Positions 25,599 to 33,740 of a stretch of DNA of 64,000 nt are shown here, in pieces. Numbering within the stretch: the stretch's first letter is position 1; each line of letters opens with the position of its first letter. The notes under the pieces were generated by a model that saw only the letters and a list, made by a program, of their open reading frames with translations, did no database searches and was not told the origin of the DNA. Source of the DNA: Bacteroidota bacterium (GTDB taxonomy: Bacteria > Bacteroidota > Bacteroidia > Bacteroidales > JAGNHN01); NCBI GenBank assembly GCA_022710185.1, contig JAKLHK010000006.1, positions 62,001 to 126,000 on the forward strand, in the 5' to 3' direction. A program made the translations under genes and the position numbers.

Positions 25599-27542
25599 TC
25601 ACTCTCCGAGCATCGTCCTGATCTCCTGATTGATACGTTCAGCAAAGGCCCCTACGGTCTCTGTCCCGAGGTCACCTTCGCCCTGTTTTCTCACCGACAC
25701 GCTGCCTTCAGAAGCTTCCTTCTCGCCAACAATGAGCATAAAAGGTACCCGCTTCAGCTCCGCATCCCGAATTTTCTTGCCCGTCTTCTCGTTGCGGTTG
25801 TCAATGGAGGCGCGAATATCGGAATTCTGGAGCAAAGATAAAACTTTTTCTGCGTAGTCGTTGTATTTATCGCTGATTGGCAGGATGATAGCCTGTTCAG
25901 GCACCAGCCAGAGCGGAAATTTTCCGGCGCAATGTTCGATGAGCACAGCCACGAAGCGTTCCATGGACCCGAAGGGCGCACGGTGGATCATGACCGGACG
26001 GTGCTTCTCGTTGTCGGCCCCCACATACTCCAGTTCAAAGCGCTCGGGAAGGTTGTAGTCCACCTGTATGGTCCCCAGCTGCCATTTGCGGCCCAGGGCA
26101 TCGCGCACCATAAAGTCCATCTTGGGACCGTAGAAGGCTGCTTCACCTGGCACCACGATGGCTTCCAGTCCGCGCTCCTCGGCGACCTCCATGATGGCCC
26201 TTTCGGCCTTCTCCCAGTTGGCTTCCGAACCTATGTACTTGGACTGGTTTTTCGGGTCCCGTGTGGAGATCTGTACGATATAGTCGTTGAAATCCAGTGC
26301 CTTGAATATCTTCATTACGATATCCATCACCCCTTTGAACTCGTCCTTAACCTGTTCGGGGGTGCAAAAGATGTGGGCATCGTCCTGGGTAAAGCCACGC
26401 ACACGGGTCAGTCCGTGCAACTCCCCGCTCTGTTCGTAACGGTAAACGGTACCGAACTCCGCATAGCGAATGGGCAGGTCGCGGTAAGAATGCGGTTTAT
26501 GGCTGAATATCTCGCAGTGGTGGGGGCAATTCATGGGCTTCAGGAAAAACTCCTCTCCCTCCTGTGGGGTGGTGATGGGGCGGAAGGAATCAGCCCCGTA
26601 TTTCTCATAATGCCCGGATGTTTTATACAGGTTGACATTCCCGATATGGGGAGTGATTACCTGCTGGTATCCTGCCTTGCGCTGCTCTTTCTTCAGGAAA
26701 GTCTCCAGGCGTTCCCGCAGGTCGGCGCCCTTGGGCAGCCAAAGGGGCAGGCCGGAGCCCACGCGCTGGGAGAAGGTGAATATTTCCAGCTCTTTCCCCA
26801 GCTTGCGATGGTCCCTTTTTTTAGCTTCCTCGAGCATCAGAAGGTAATCGTCCAACTCCTTCTGCTTTGGGAAGGTAACCCCATAGAGGCGGGTGAGCTG
26901 CTTGCGCTTCTCGTCGCCCCTCCAATAGGCGCCGGCGACGCTAAGTATCTTGACCGCCTTGATGAAGGAGGTATCGGGGAGATGGGGGCCGCGGCAGAGG
27001 TCGGTAAAGCTGCCTGATTCGTAGAAGGAGATCTGTCCGTCCTCTAAATCCTGAATGAGTTCGAGCTTGTATTCGTCCCCCTTCTTTCCAAAAAAGTCAA
27101 GGGCATCGGCCTTACTCACCTCACGTCGAAGGTAGGCCTGCTTCTGCGATGCCAGTTCCTTCATACGCTGTTCGATGAGGGGGAAGTCCTCGTCGGAGAT
27201 CACGCGCTCTCCCAGGTCGATATCGTAGTAGAAGCCCGTCTCGATGTCGGGGCCGATACCGAACTTGGCCCCGGGATAGAGCTGCTCAATGGCTTCGGCC
27301 ATGAGGTGGGCAGAGGAATGCCAGAGGGTGGCCTTGCCTTCGGAGTCGTTCCAGGTCAGCAGGGTCACGCTGGCATCGCGAAGGATGGGACGGGTGGCAT
27401 CCCAAACCATCTCATCTACCTTGGCTGCCAGCACATTGCGGGCCAGGCCTTCGCTGATGCTACGGGCGATGTCCAGTCCGGTCACCCCGGCATCGTAGGA
27501 CCGGATACTCCCGTCGGGAAGGCTTATATTGATTTTGTCCAT
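25599..27542 (-). CDS. thrS: Threonyl-tRNA synthetase
   Basis: 647 residues from ATG 27542 ([11 protein letters not shown]); a TTG two codons earlier is ignored. Order: TGS domain (1-60), N2 editing domain with the HxxxH motif [11 protein letters not shown] (H75, H79), class II core with motif 2 region [25 protein letters not shown], zinc ligand in [10 protein letters not shown], motif 3 [11 protein letters not shown], and the anticodon-binding domain at the C-terminus ([17 protein letters not shown]). It charges tRNA(Thr) and edits Ser-tRNA(Thr) in cis. First gene of the thrS-infC-rpmI-rplT cluster; it starts 22 bp from a TACCTTTG promoter element. A GGTTCAT heptamer array lies just upstream of that promoter. 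Confidence 0.98.
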   Translation of the reverse strand: MDKINISLPDGSIRSYDAGVTGLDIARSISEGLARNVLAAKVDEMVWDATRPILRDASVTLLTWNDSEGKATLWHSSAHLMAEAIEQLYPGAKFGIGPDIETGFYYDIDLGERVISDEDFPLIEQRMKELASQKQAYLRREVSKADALDFFGKKGDEYKLELIQDLEDGQISFYESGSFTDLCRGPHLPDTSFIKAVKILSVAGAYWRGDEKRKQLTRLYGVTFPKQKELDDYLLMLEEAKKRDHRKLGKELEIFTFSQRVGSGLPLWLPKGADLRERLETFLKKEQRKAGYQQVITPHIGNVNLYKTSGHYEKYGADSFRPITTPQEGEEFFLKPMNCPHHCEIFSHKPHSYRDLPIRYAEFGTVYRYEQSGELHGLTRVRGFTQDDAHIFCTPEQVKDEFKGVMDIVMKIFKALDFNDYIVQISTRDPKNQSKYIGSEANWEKAERAIMEVAEERGLEAIVVPGEAAFYGPKMDFMVRDALGRKWQLGTIQVDYNLPERFELEYVGADNEKHRPVMIHRAPFGSMERFVAVLIEHCAGKFPLWLVPEQAIILPISDKYNDYAEKVLSLLQNSDIRASIDNRNEKTGKKIRDAELKRVPFMLIVGEKEASEGSVSVRKQGEGDLGTETVGAFAERINQEIRTMLGE

Positions 27543-27564
27543 GTACAATTATCCAAATTGGGTG

Positions 27565-27572
27565 CAAAGGTA
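27565..27572 (-). promoter_or_regulatory. -7 element (TACCTTTG) of thrS operon
   Basis: Exact TAnnTTTG on the minus strand. The expected -33 zone (about 27592-27600) lies inside the GGTTCAT repeat, and no TTG is present at the right distance, so the repeat may affect promoter strength (inference). Confidence 0.6.
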
Positions 27573-27587
27573 CGAAGAAGTTATGAT

Positions 27588-27636
27588 GGTTCATGGTTCA
27601 TGGTTCATGGTTCATGGTTCATGGTTCATGGTTCAT
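27588..27636. repeat. GGTTCAT heptamer repeat x7
   Basis: Seven perfect 7-bp units directly upstream of the thrS promoter, between thrS and the OmpA-family gene. Confidence 0.93.
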
Positions 27637-27656
27637 TGCGAAGAACACGTTCTTCA

Positions 27657-27731
27657 GGAAAGGAAAGGAAAGGAAAGGAAAGGAAAGGAAAGGAAAGGAA
27701 TGGAATGGAATGGAATGGAATGGAATGGAAA
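27657..27731. repeat. Pentamer repeat GGAAA x8, GGAAT x6, GGAAA
   Basis: Fifteen 5-bp units, 75 bp, with a block change from GGAAA to GGAAT. It lies about 55 bp downstream of the OmpA-family stop and upstream of the thrS promoter. Confidence 0.93.
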
Positions 27732-27773
27732 AGTTGAGCGCTGAGCGATAAATCACAAATCACTATGATTTCT

Positions 27774-27794
27774 CAACCATCAACCATCAACCAT
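27774..27794. repeat. CAACCAT heptamer repeat x3 overlapping OmpA-family stop
   Basis: Three perfect 7-bp units. On the minus strand they read ATGGTTG and contain the TGA stop of the OmpA-family gene. Confidence 0.8.
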
Positions 27795-29835
27795 CGCTCA
27801 TGCCCGTGACTGTGAACTCGGTGCGGCGGTTCAGGGCGCGGCCTTCCTGGGTATCGTTTGTGGAAACCGGACGGGTGAGGCCATATCCTTTATAGCTCAA
27901 GCGATTAGCCGCTATTCCTTTAGAAATAAGATAATTATAAACGGTAGCGGCCCGGTTTTCGGACAGGGTCTGGTTGTAGGCGGGGCTGCCTACATTGTCG
28001 GTATGCCCCCCAATCTCGATGCTGAGGCCAGGATTATCGGACAACAATCCGGCCAGGCGGTCCAGCTCGGTACGGGAGGTGGGCAGCAGGGTGAACTGGT
28101 CGGTTTCGAAGAACACATTGCGCATGACCACGGAGGCTCCGGTCCGCAGTTTGCTAAGCTGCACATCGCGGCGATAGGGGTCGTGTTCCACATGTCCCCC
28201 TGGCAAGAAGAAATGTTCTGAATGGAAAAGGTATCCCTCGGCCGATACATTCAGGCCATATTCCTTTTCAGAAGGGATGCAGACCAGAAACTCTCCGCTT
28301 TCCCTGTCGGACCATGACTCCACCTTTGCCTCCCCCGAGTCCAGGTCGGTAAGCCTGAAGCGGGCATGCACCGGAGCGCCGCTTTCCTTGTCCGTGACCT
28401 TGCCTTTCATATAGGTCACCGCCAACGGCCGTGCTTCCGGGTAAAGGGGGAAGCGGTAGATATCGTGCTTCCCGGCTCCTCCTAGCTTGTCACTGGAAAA
28501 ATAGGCCCAGGCACCGGAGGCATCTACGATCAGCGCCAGTTCATCGGAAGCGGTATTGATAGGATATCCGAGGTTGATGGCGGCACCCCAGCTCCCGTCA
28601 GGCTGGCGGCGGGAGAAATAGAGGTCGAGCCCCCCCAGGCCTGGATGCCCATCGGAGGCAAAGTATAGGGTTTGTCCGTCCGGATGGATGAGTGGGGAGG
28701 TTTCCTGTCCGGTGGTATTGACCTGGTCCCCGAGATTCACGGGTTCCGACCAGCTTCCATCCTCCCCCACCCTGGACATCCAGAGGTCCGAGCTTCCGCG
28801 GGTTCCCTGGCGTGTGCTGGCGAAAAAGAGCGTGCGCCCATCGGAGGAAAAACTGGGTTGGGAGTCCCAGCGGGGGGAGTTCACGGGTTGCTTCAGGTTG
28901 CGGGGCATTTCCCAGACGCCGTTGCGCAGGATGGAATAATAGATATCACAGCTTCCCAATCCGCCGGGCCGGTCGCAGCCGGCAAAGAACAGGTAGCGTC
29001 CATCGGCTGATAGGGTGAGCGCCCCTTCATTGCCCGAAGTATTGATATTGCCGCTCAGTGCCCTGCGGCTGCCCCAGGCATCGCCCCGCAAGTCCGCCAT
29101 ATAGAAGTCCTCGGTCAAGGCAGGCTGTCCGTCGGGATAGGTTCTCCCCGAGGGCAGTTTGACAGTGAAGAACAGTTGTGAGGCATCGGTGCTGATGGCA
29201 TTCACAAACTCGTCGTCGGCAGTGTTCACGCCCTCACCTAAATTACTGGGGTCGAAGGGGACAGGATGCTTTACAGCCTTCACTGCAAAGGATGCTGAAG
29301 CCCGCCCGGCGAGGGCCTTGTTTCGCCCCGCTTCGGGTACCCTGAGCCCAAGATAGGCATCATAGCGGGCCAGGGCGCTGTCGTAGAGCGCGGCTGACAT
29401 CTCCATCCCGGCCAGGGAAAGCAGGGCTGCCGGAAAACGTGCGGGGGCCAATCGCAGGGCCTTACGGTAGGCCATCAAGGCCTGAGCATTTTCTTTCGTC
29501 TCCACCCATACCTCCGCCTTCAACAACCAGGCCTCGGCGAACAGCGGATCACGCGACAGGGCTTCGTCGGCGCTGACCAGGGCCTTGTCGTGCAGCCGGG
29601 CCTCAAAATATGCGACCCCCTTTTCAAAGGCCTTCACTGCCCGGGCATCGCTGCTGCTCAGCTGCTTCACCGGCTGCGCCATGACCTGGAGAAGGGGGAG
29701 GGTAAGGAAGAGGAAGAAGAAAAGGGAAGGAAAATGCTTGATTCTGAGTAGGAAAGGGTATTTGATATCTGATATCTGATATTTGATATCTGATATCTGA
29801 TTTGATGGAATGCTTGATGATGTGGGCAGGGTCAT
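27787..29835 (-). CDS. OmpA-family protein with TPR, PD40 propeller and peptidoglycan-binding domain
   Basis: 682 residues from ATG 29835, whose ATGA overlaps the stop of the preceding gene. The signal-peptide core (KHFPSLFFFLFLTLPLLQVMA) begins only at about residue 33. Before it, residues 12-25 read NQISDIKYQISDIK, encoded by six 7-bp units. No canonical start exists between repeat and signal core, so the repeat is apparently translated. Then come TPR-like helices (about 60-160), WD40-like PD40 strands (LTLSADGRYLFFAG, PSFSSDGRTLFFAS, PLIHPDGQTLYFASDG, VDASGAWAYFSSD), a carboxypeptidase-regulatory-like domain (TYMKGKVTDKESGAPVHARF), and OmpA_C (SIEIGGHTDNVGSPAYNQTLSENRAATVYNYLI...RRTEF). 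It resembles envelope-anchored PorE-like/OmpA proteins linking T9SS or the outer membrane to peptidoglycan. It is fourth in the ffh operon. Confidence 0.9.
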   Translation of the reverse strand: MTLPTSSSIPSNQISDIKYQISDIKYPFLLRIKHFPSLFFFLFLTLPLLQVMAQPVKQLSSSDARAVKAFEKGVAYFEARLHDKALVSADEALSRDPLFAEAWLLKAEVWVETKENAQALMAYRKALRLAPARFPAALLSLAGMEMSAALYDSALARYDAYLGLRVPEAGRNKALAGRASASFAVKAVKHPVPFDPSNLGEGVNTADDEFVNAISTDASQLFFTVKLPSGRTYPDGQPALTEDFYMADLRGDAWGSRRALSGNINTSGNEGALTLSADGRYLFFAGCDRPGGLGSCDIYYSILRNGVWEMPRNLKQPVNSPRWDSQPSFSSDGRTLFFASTRQGTRGSSDLWMSRVGEDGSWSEPVNLGDQVNTTGQETSPLIHPDGQTLYFASDGHPGLGGLDLYFSRRQPDGSWGAAINLGYPINTASDELALIVDASGAWAYFSSDKLGGAGKHDIYRFPLYPEARPLAVTYMKGKVTDKESGAPVHARFRLTDLDSGEAKVESWSDRESGEFLVCIPSEKEYGLNVSAEGYLFHSEHFFLPGGHVEHDPYRRDVQLSKLRTGASVVMRNVFFETDQFTLLPTSRTELDRLAGLLSDNPGLSIEIGGHTDNVGSPAYNQTLSENRAATVYNYLISKGIAANRLSYKGYGLTRPVSTNDTQEGRALNRRTEFTVTGMSDG
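29761..29802. repeat. GATATCT-type heptamer repeat x6 inside OmpA-family reading frame
   Basis: TTTGATA, TCTGATA x2, TTTGATA, TCTGATA, TCTGATT: 42 bp, so six units keep the frame (14 codons). Gain or loss of one unit would shift the frame between the start codon and the signal peptide. Confidence 0.85.
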
Positions 29836-31007
29836 TCCAGGGTGATCTTAAGGGCGGTGGTATGTTGGCCGTGTATCCGGATAAACCACATCCGGTCATC
29901 AAGGGACTGTCCTTCCTGGAGGCGGAAGACTCTACTCCCTGATGGGGACCAGGCGAGATCCGTATACTTCAGCCTATTTCCTTTCAGATCAACCACATCA
30001 AGCATAGACGCCTTGTCATATCCCTCTGAAACGATCTCCAGAAGCTTTTCCTGAGGGTCAAAGGTAAATCCCTTAATCCGCAACGGAGTATACAAGCAAA
30101 CTTCGGGCCGAATTCCTGTCGGCAGGACCAGGCGCTGGTAATTCAGGACATAACCCTGTTGGGGGAACACCGCTGTCTTTTCCGTTGACAGGAGAAGCTG
30201 CTGCTCCCCATAGAACGCGACCGCTTCGACCTGAGCGCCGTCCAGTCCGTTGAGGAGGTACTTCCTCAGGTTCCGGTCCCTGTTCTTTTCATCAGAATAA
30301 TGAGGAACAAGGACGAGGTAGCACCGGTAACCGATGTAACCGGTCAGGGCCAGGAGGTCCTCCTCAGCAAGGTAGTCCGCAGCCGTGACCAGCATTCCGA
30401 CCTCCAGGGTGTCCTCCGGCGTCACCTCTACCTGGTCAGCCATGGGGTTAATACTGAAAATGAAGGTATTGCGGCTCTTCCAGTTCTTGGTGAACATCAC
30501 CAGGCGCTGGCCTATCCAGGTGGTGGCCTCGCAGTCCCGGTCGTGGCGGCCCTTCTGATCGAAAGGAAATCTCTCTTGAGGATAATTCAGCGTGATCTTC
30601 TTCTGGACCTTTATCCTGCCGATGCCGTTGGAGAGGGAAGATTCCGGAAAGATCAGCAGGTTGAGATCGGACCTTTTTCCGTTGTTGTTTCCCAGGTCGG
30701 CGACACAGACCCAGCCGTTTCCCAGGGCGATGCTTTCCCAGTCGTTATTCTTCACTCCTTTGATCCTCCGTTTTCTTTCCACGCTCCACCGCTCGGGGTC
30801 AATGGCATAAAGCAGCGGTTTTCCCCCACTATCGTTGAAGGTCCATAGCGTGTTTCCGACCAAGGCCAGGCCCGAGTTTTCCTTTACGCGGCGGGGCCAT
30901 TCCGGGGTAGGCTTCACCCATACCGTATCCGGCCGCAGGGGAGTTTGCGCCTTCAGGGGAAGTCCGAACAGCAAACAGAAAATCAGCAGGATGAGCAAGA
31001 ACCTCAT
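29832..31007 (-). CDS. Secreted beta-propeller-like protein
   Basis: 391 residues from ATG 31007 (MRFLLILLIFCLLFGLPLKA, a signal peptide); the open frame upstream is the antisense-phase shadow of folD. The body has LWTFNDSGGKPLLYAIDPERWSVERKRRIKGVKNNDWESIALGNGWVCVADLGNNNGKR, a D/N-W-E-S-I-A...VADLGNN pattern. This resembles the SdiA-regulated and esterase-like phytase propellers, which are calcium-dependent beta-propellers. Whether it is an enzyme is unclear. It follows folD by 5 bp and overlaps the OmpA-family start (ATGA), so it is translationally coupled in the ffh-folD operon. Location is periplasm or cell surface. Confidence 0.82.
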   Translation of the reverse strand: MRFLLILLIFCLLFGLPLKAQTPLRPDTVWVKPTPEWPRRVKENSGLALVGNTLWTFNDSGGKPLLYAIDPERWSVERKRRIKGVKNNDWESIALGNGWVCVADLGNNNGKRSDLNLLIFPESSLSNGIGRIKVQKKITLNYPQERFPFDQKGRHDRDCEATTWIGQRLVMFTKNWKSRNTFIFSINPMADQVEVTPEDTLEVGMLVTAADYLAEEDLLALTGYIGYRCYLVLVPHYSDEKNRDRNLRKYLLNGLDGAQVEAVAFYGEQQLLLSTEKTAVFPQQGYVLNYQRLVLPTGIRPEVCLYTPLRIKGFTFDPQEKLLEIVSEGYDKASMLDVVDLKGNRLKYTDLAWSPSGSRVFRLQEGQSLDDRMWFIRIHGQHTTALKITLE

Positions 31008-31012
31008 AATAT

Positions 31013-31912
31013 TCAGCGCTGTTCCCTGGAAAGGGGATATACGCTGCCCCGGGCGGCGAGCAGGGTATTCTGCAGCAGCCCGACCACTGTAAGCAACCCC
31101 ACGCCTCCAGGCACCGGACTGATCCAGGAGGTTCTGGGTGCAACGCTGTCGAAGTCCACATCGCCGGTCAGGCGATATCCCGAGGAGGTTTCGGCCGAAG
31201 GCACGCGATGGATCCCCACGTCGATAACCACCGCCCCTTGCTTGACCATATCGGCTTTTACAAAGCCGGGCTGGCCGATGGCGGCGATGAGGATATCCGC
31301 CTGGCGGGTGATGGAAGCGAGGTCGTTCGTCTTGCTGTGGCAGAGGGTCACTGTGGCGTTGCCCGGGTTGGCCTTGCGGCTGAGCAGGATGCTCATGGGT
31401 GTGCCGACGATATTGCTGCGGCCCAGCACCACGCAATGCTTTCCTTCTGTTGCAATATTTGCCTTTTCCAGCATCATGAGGATGCCGAAGGGCGTTGCTG
31501 GAAGATAGGCCGGTTCGCCCTGCACCATGCGGCCAATATTCACCGGGTGGAAGCCGTCAACGTCCTTGCGCGGGTCGATGCGTTCGATCACCGTGCCCAC
31601 GGGGATATGGTCCGGAAGCGGCAGCTGGACGATGAATCCATCAACGCCCCCGTCTTGGTTAAGGAAGTCCACCACCTCCAAAAGCTCTTCCTGCCTGACG
31701 TTGGCCGGGAGGCGGTAGACCGAAGAAGTGAACCCCACTTCGGCGCAGGCTTTCTCCTTGCTTTTGACGTAGCTATGAGATGCCGGGTCCTCCCCTACCA
31801 GCACGGCGGCCAGATGGGGCGGTTCCTCACCCCGGTCGATCATCGCCCTCACCTCCCTGGCGATCTGGTCTTTGATGCCTGCAGCAATGGCTTTTCCGTC
31901 GATCAGTTTCAT
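31013..31912 (-). CDS. folD: Bifunctional methylenetetrahydrofolate dehydrogenase/cyclohydrolase
   Basis: 299 residues. It interconverts 5,10-methylene-THF, methenyl-THF and 10-formyl-THF in the cytoplasm. Signatures: SHSYVKSKEKACAEVGF with the catalytic lysine, GFIVQLPLPDHI, DVDGFHPVNIGRM, the cofactor loop VVLGRSNIVGTPMSILL, and VVIDVGIHRV...GDVDFDSV...PGGVGLLTVVGLLQNTL. It starts 4 bp after the ffh stop and ends 5 bp before the propeller gene. Confidence 0.97.
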   Translation of the reverse strand: MKLIDGKAIAAGIKDQIAREVRAMIDRGEEPPHLAAVLVGEDPASHSYVKSKEKACAEVGFTSSVYRLPANVRQEELLEVVDFLNQDGGVDGFIVQLPLPDHIPVGTVIERIDPRKDVDGFHPVNIGRMVQGEPAYLPATPFGILMMLEKANIATEGKHCVVLGRSNIVGTPMSILLSRKANPGNATVTLCHSKTNDLASITRQADILIAAIGQPGFVKADMVKQGAVVIDVGIHRVPSAETSSGYRLTGDVDFDSVAPRTSWISPVPGGVGLLTVVGLLQNTLLAARGSVYPLSREQR

Positions 31913-31916
31913 GACG

Positions 31917-33260
31917 TTATCTTTTTCGGGCGGCCCGCATGGATTTCATAGCGTTGCGGACCCCTGGGCGTCCGCCCGCGGTCATCATCTTCATCATTTT
32001 GCGGGTATCCTCGAATTGCTTCAACAGGCGGTTGATCTCCTGGATGCTGGTGCCGCTCCCCTTGGCAATCCGCATCTTACGGCTGCCGTTGAGGGCGGAG
32101 GGGTTACGCCTTTCGTAGGGCGTCATAGAGTGAATTATGGCTTCAATGCTCTTGAAGGCATCGTCATCAATATCGAGGTCGCGCACGGCCTTGCCCATGC
32201 CGGGGATCATACCGAGGAGGTCCTTCACGTTGCCCATCTTCTTGATCTGCTTGATCTGGGAGAGGAAGTCCTCAAAATCGAACTGATCCTTGGCGATCTT
32301 TTTCTGCAGTTTGCGGGCCTCTTCCTCATCGATTTGCTCCTGGGCCTTTTCCACCAGGGAAACGATGTCGCCCATGCCCAGGATGCGGTCGGCCATACGT
32401 TCCGGGTGGAATACGTCGATGGCGTCCATTTTCTCCCCGAGGCCAACGAACTTGATGGGTTTGTCGACCACCGATCGGATGGTCAGGGCGGCGCCGCCCC
32501 GGGTGTCGCCGTCGAGCTTGGTGAGCACCACGCCATCGTAATCGAGGCGGTCATTGAAGGCCTTGGCGGTGTTCACGGCATCCTGGCCGGTCATGGCATC
32601 GACCACGAAGAGAGTTTCGGTGGGGTTCACTGCCTTTTTGATGGCTGCGATCTCCTTCATCATCTCCTCGTCGATGGCGAGCCGCCCTGCGGTATCGATG
32701 ATGACCACCTGGTACCCGTATTCCCGGGCATAGTCGATGGCGTTGCGTGCGATCCTGACGGGGTCGCGGTTATCGTCCTCGCTGTATACCTTAACGCCGG
32801 TCTGTTCGCCCAGCACCTTGATCTGATCGATTGCGGCGGGCCGGTATATGTCGCAGGCCACCAGCATGACCTTGCGATTGCGTTTTTTCTGGACCAAAAG
32901 GGCCAGTTTTGCGGAGAAGGTCGTCTTTCCGGAACCCTGGAGCCCGGAGATGAGGATGATGCCAGGTTTTCCTTCGATGGTGATATCCTCGCGCTGCCCA
33001 CCCATCAGCTGGGCCAGCTCATCGTGCACGATTTTGGTCATGAGCTGACCGGGAGAGATGGCGGTGAGCACATTGCTGCCCATGGCCTTATCCTTGACAT
33101 CCTCGGTGAATTGCTTGGCGATTTTGAAGCTGACATCGGCATCGAGCAGCGCCCTGCGGATATCCTTGAGCGTATCCGCCACGTTCACTTCGGTGATCCT
33201 TCCCTGGCCCTTGAGCAGCTTGAAGGCCCTTTCAAATCTATCGCTTAGGTTCTCGAACAT
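31917..33260 (-). CDS. ffh: Signal recognition particle protein Ffh
   Basis: 447 residues. The N domain (MFENLSDRFERAFKLLKGQG) precedes the G domain with G1 ISGLQGSGKTT (about 104-114), ACDIYRPAAIDQ, IIDTAGRL, and TKLDGDTRGGAA. The C-terminal M domain is methionine-rich (MGNVKDLLGMIPGMGK, MRIAKGSGTSIQEINRLLKQF) and binds 4.5S RNA and signal peptides. It targets nascent membrane proteins to the SecYEG translocon. It is first in an apparent four-gene operon whose later products (propeller, OmpA-family) are exported. Confidence 0.97.
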   Translation of the reverse strand: MFENLSDRFERAFKLLKGQGRITEVNVADTLKDIRRALLDADVSFKIAKQFTEDVKDKAMGSNVLTAISPGQLMTKIVHDELAQLMGGQREDITIEGKPGIILISGLQGSGKTTFSAKLALLVQKKRNRKVMLVACDIYRPAAIDQIKVLGEQTGVKVYSEDDNRDPVRIARNAIDYAREYGYQVVIIDTAGRLAIDEEMMKEIAAIKKAVNPTETLFVVDAMTGQDAVNTAKAFNDRLDYDGVVLTKLDGDTRGGAALTIRSVVDKPIKFVGLGEKMDAIDVFHPERMADRILGMGDIVSLVEKAQEQIDEEEARKLQKKIAKDQFDFEDFLSQIKQIKKMGNVKDLLGMIPGMGKAVRDLDIDDDAFKSIEAIIHSMTPYERRNPSALNGSRKMRIAKGSGTSIQEINRLLKQFEDTRKMMKMMTAGGRPGVRNAMKSMRAARKR

Positions 33261-33313
33261 CGGTATAACTGTTCAGGATGACACAGACAATGAACTGAAT
33301 GATAACAGGCTGG

Positions 33314-33321
33314 CAAAGGTA
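33314..33321 (-). promoter_or_regulatory. -7 element (TACCTTTG) of ffh operon
   Basis: Exact TAnnTTTG on the minus strand, 53 bases before the ffh ATG; no good -33 TTG. Confidence 0.58.
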
Positions 33322-33557
33322 AGTATTTCGTGTCTTGGGGAAGAGGTGGAAAAATGAAGGAAAGAGGGCCTGAGCATGGGCACTTTTTGAAGGCTTGGAG
33401 TATAAAGAGGGTAGCCTGGGGTGGGTGGATGACGGTAGTGCATCATCTGGTTCAGGCCCTGGCGAAATTATCAACATGCAATCGAATAGAATTAAGAGGT
33501 TTAGTACTGATGTCTTACAAGGATGTTGAATACTTCAGGAAGGAGCACCGACAGAGG

Positions 33558-33588
33558 TTGAATTCCCAGAAGGAATGGGTTACCTTTG
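33558..33588 (+). promoter_or_regulatory. Promoter TTG-N20-TACCTTTG of giant adhesin gene
   Basis: TTG at 33558-33560 and exact TACCTTTG at 33581-33588, with spacing close to that of the Bacteroidota consensus. The inferred leader is about 145 nt. Confidence 0.65.
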
Positions 33589-33740
33589 TTTATTGCCTTT
33601 TTGGGGGTTTCTGGCCGTGTCTGTCACTGAGTTTCAGATGACAGTATGGCTGTATCCCTTGCAAGGAGCCCGAGTATGAACGCTGGTCATCCCTATATCG
33701 AACAGATCACAACAAACACATACCAATACATTCCACGCTT

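Larger units (their letters stand above)
33261..33740. other. Divergent intergenic region, ffh and giant-adhesin promoters
   Basis: 480 bp with two promoter candidates (33314-33321 minus, 33558-33588 plus). A 103-codon plus frame at 33330 has no domain and is rejected. GGGCCTGA (33366-33373) and TCAGGCCC (33452-33459) are complementary across 78 bp, a weak structure. About 145 nt of leader precede the giant gene, without a Shine-Dalgarno. Confidence 0.5.

Noticed and set aside
25932..27017. 361-codon plus-strand frame over thrS
   Set aside because: Shadow of thrS, which has all class II synthetase motifs on the minus strand.
31008..31436. 143-residue N-terminal extension of the beta-propeller gene
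   Set aside because: The extension is an out-of-frame reading of folD; the signal peptide begins at ATG 31007.
31872..33248. 458-codon plus-strand frame over ffh
   Set aside because: Exact shadow of ffh; composition is His/Val/Leu-rich as expected for an antisense frame of a conserved GTPase gene.
33366..33459. Structured RNA from GGGCCTGA/TCAGGCCC
   Set aside because: Only eight complementary bases across 78 bp without supporting helices; expected by chance at this scale.
33330..33641. 103-codon plus frame before the giant adhesin
   Set aside because: No domain, no promoter or ribosome-binding site, and it overlaps the ffh promoter and the adhesin promoter.
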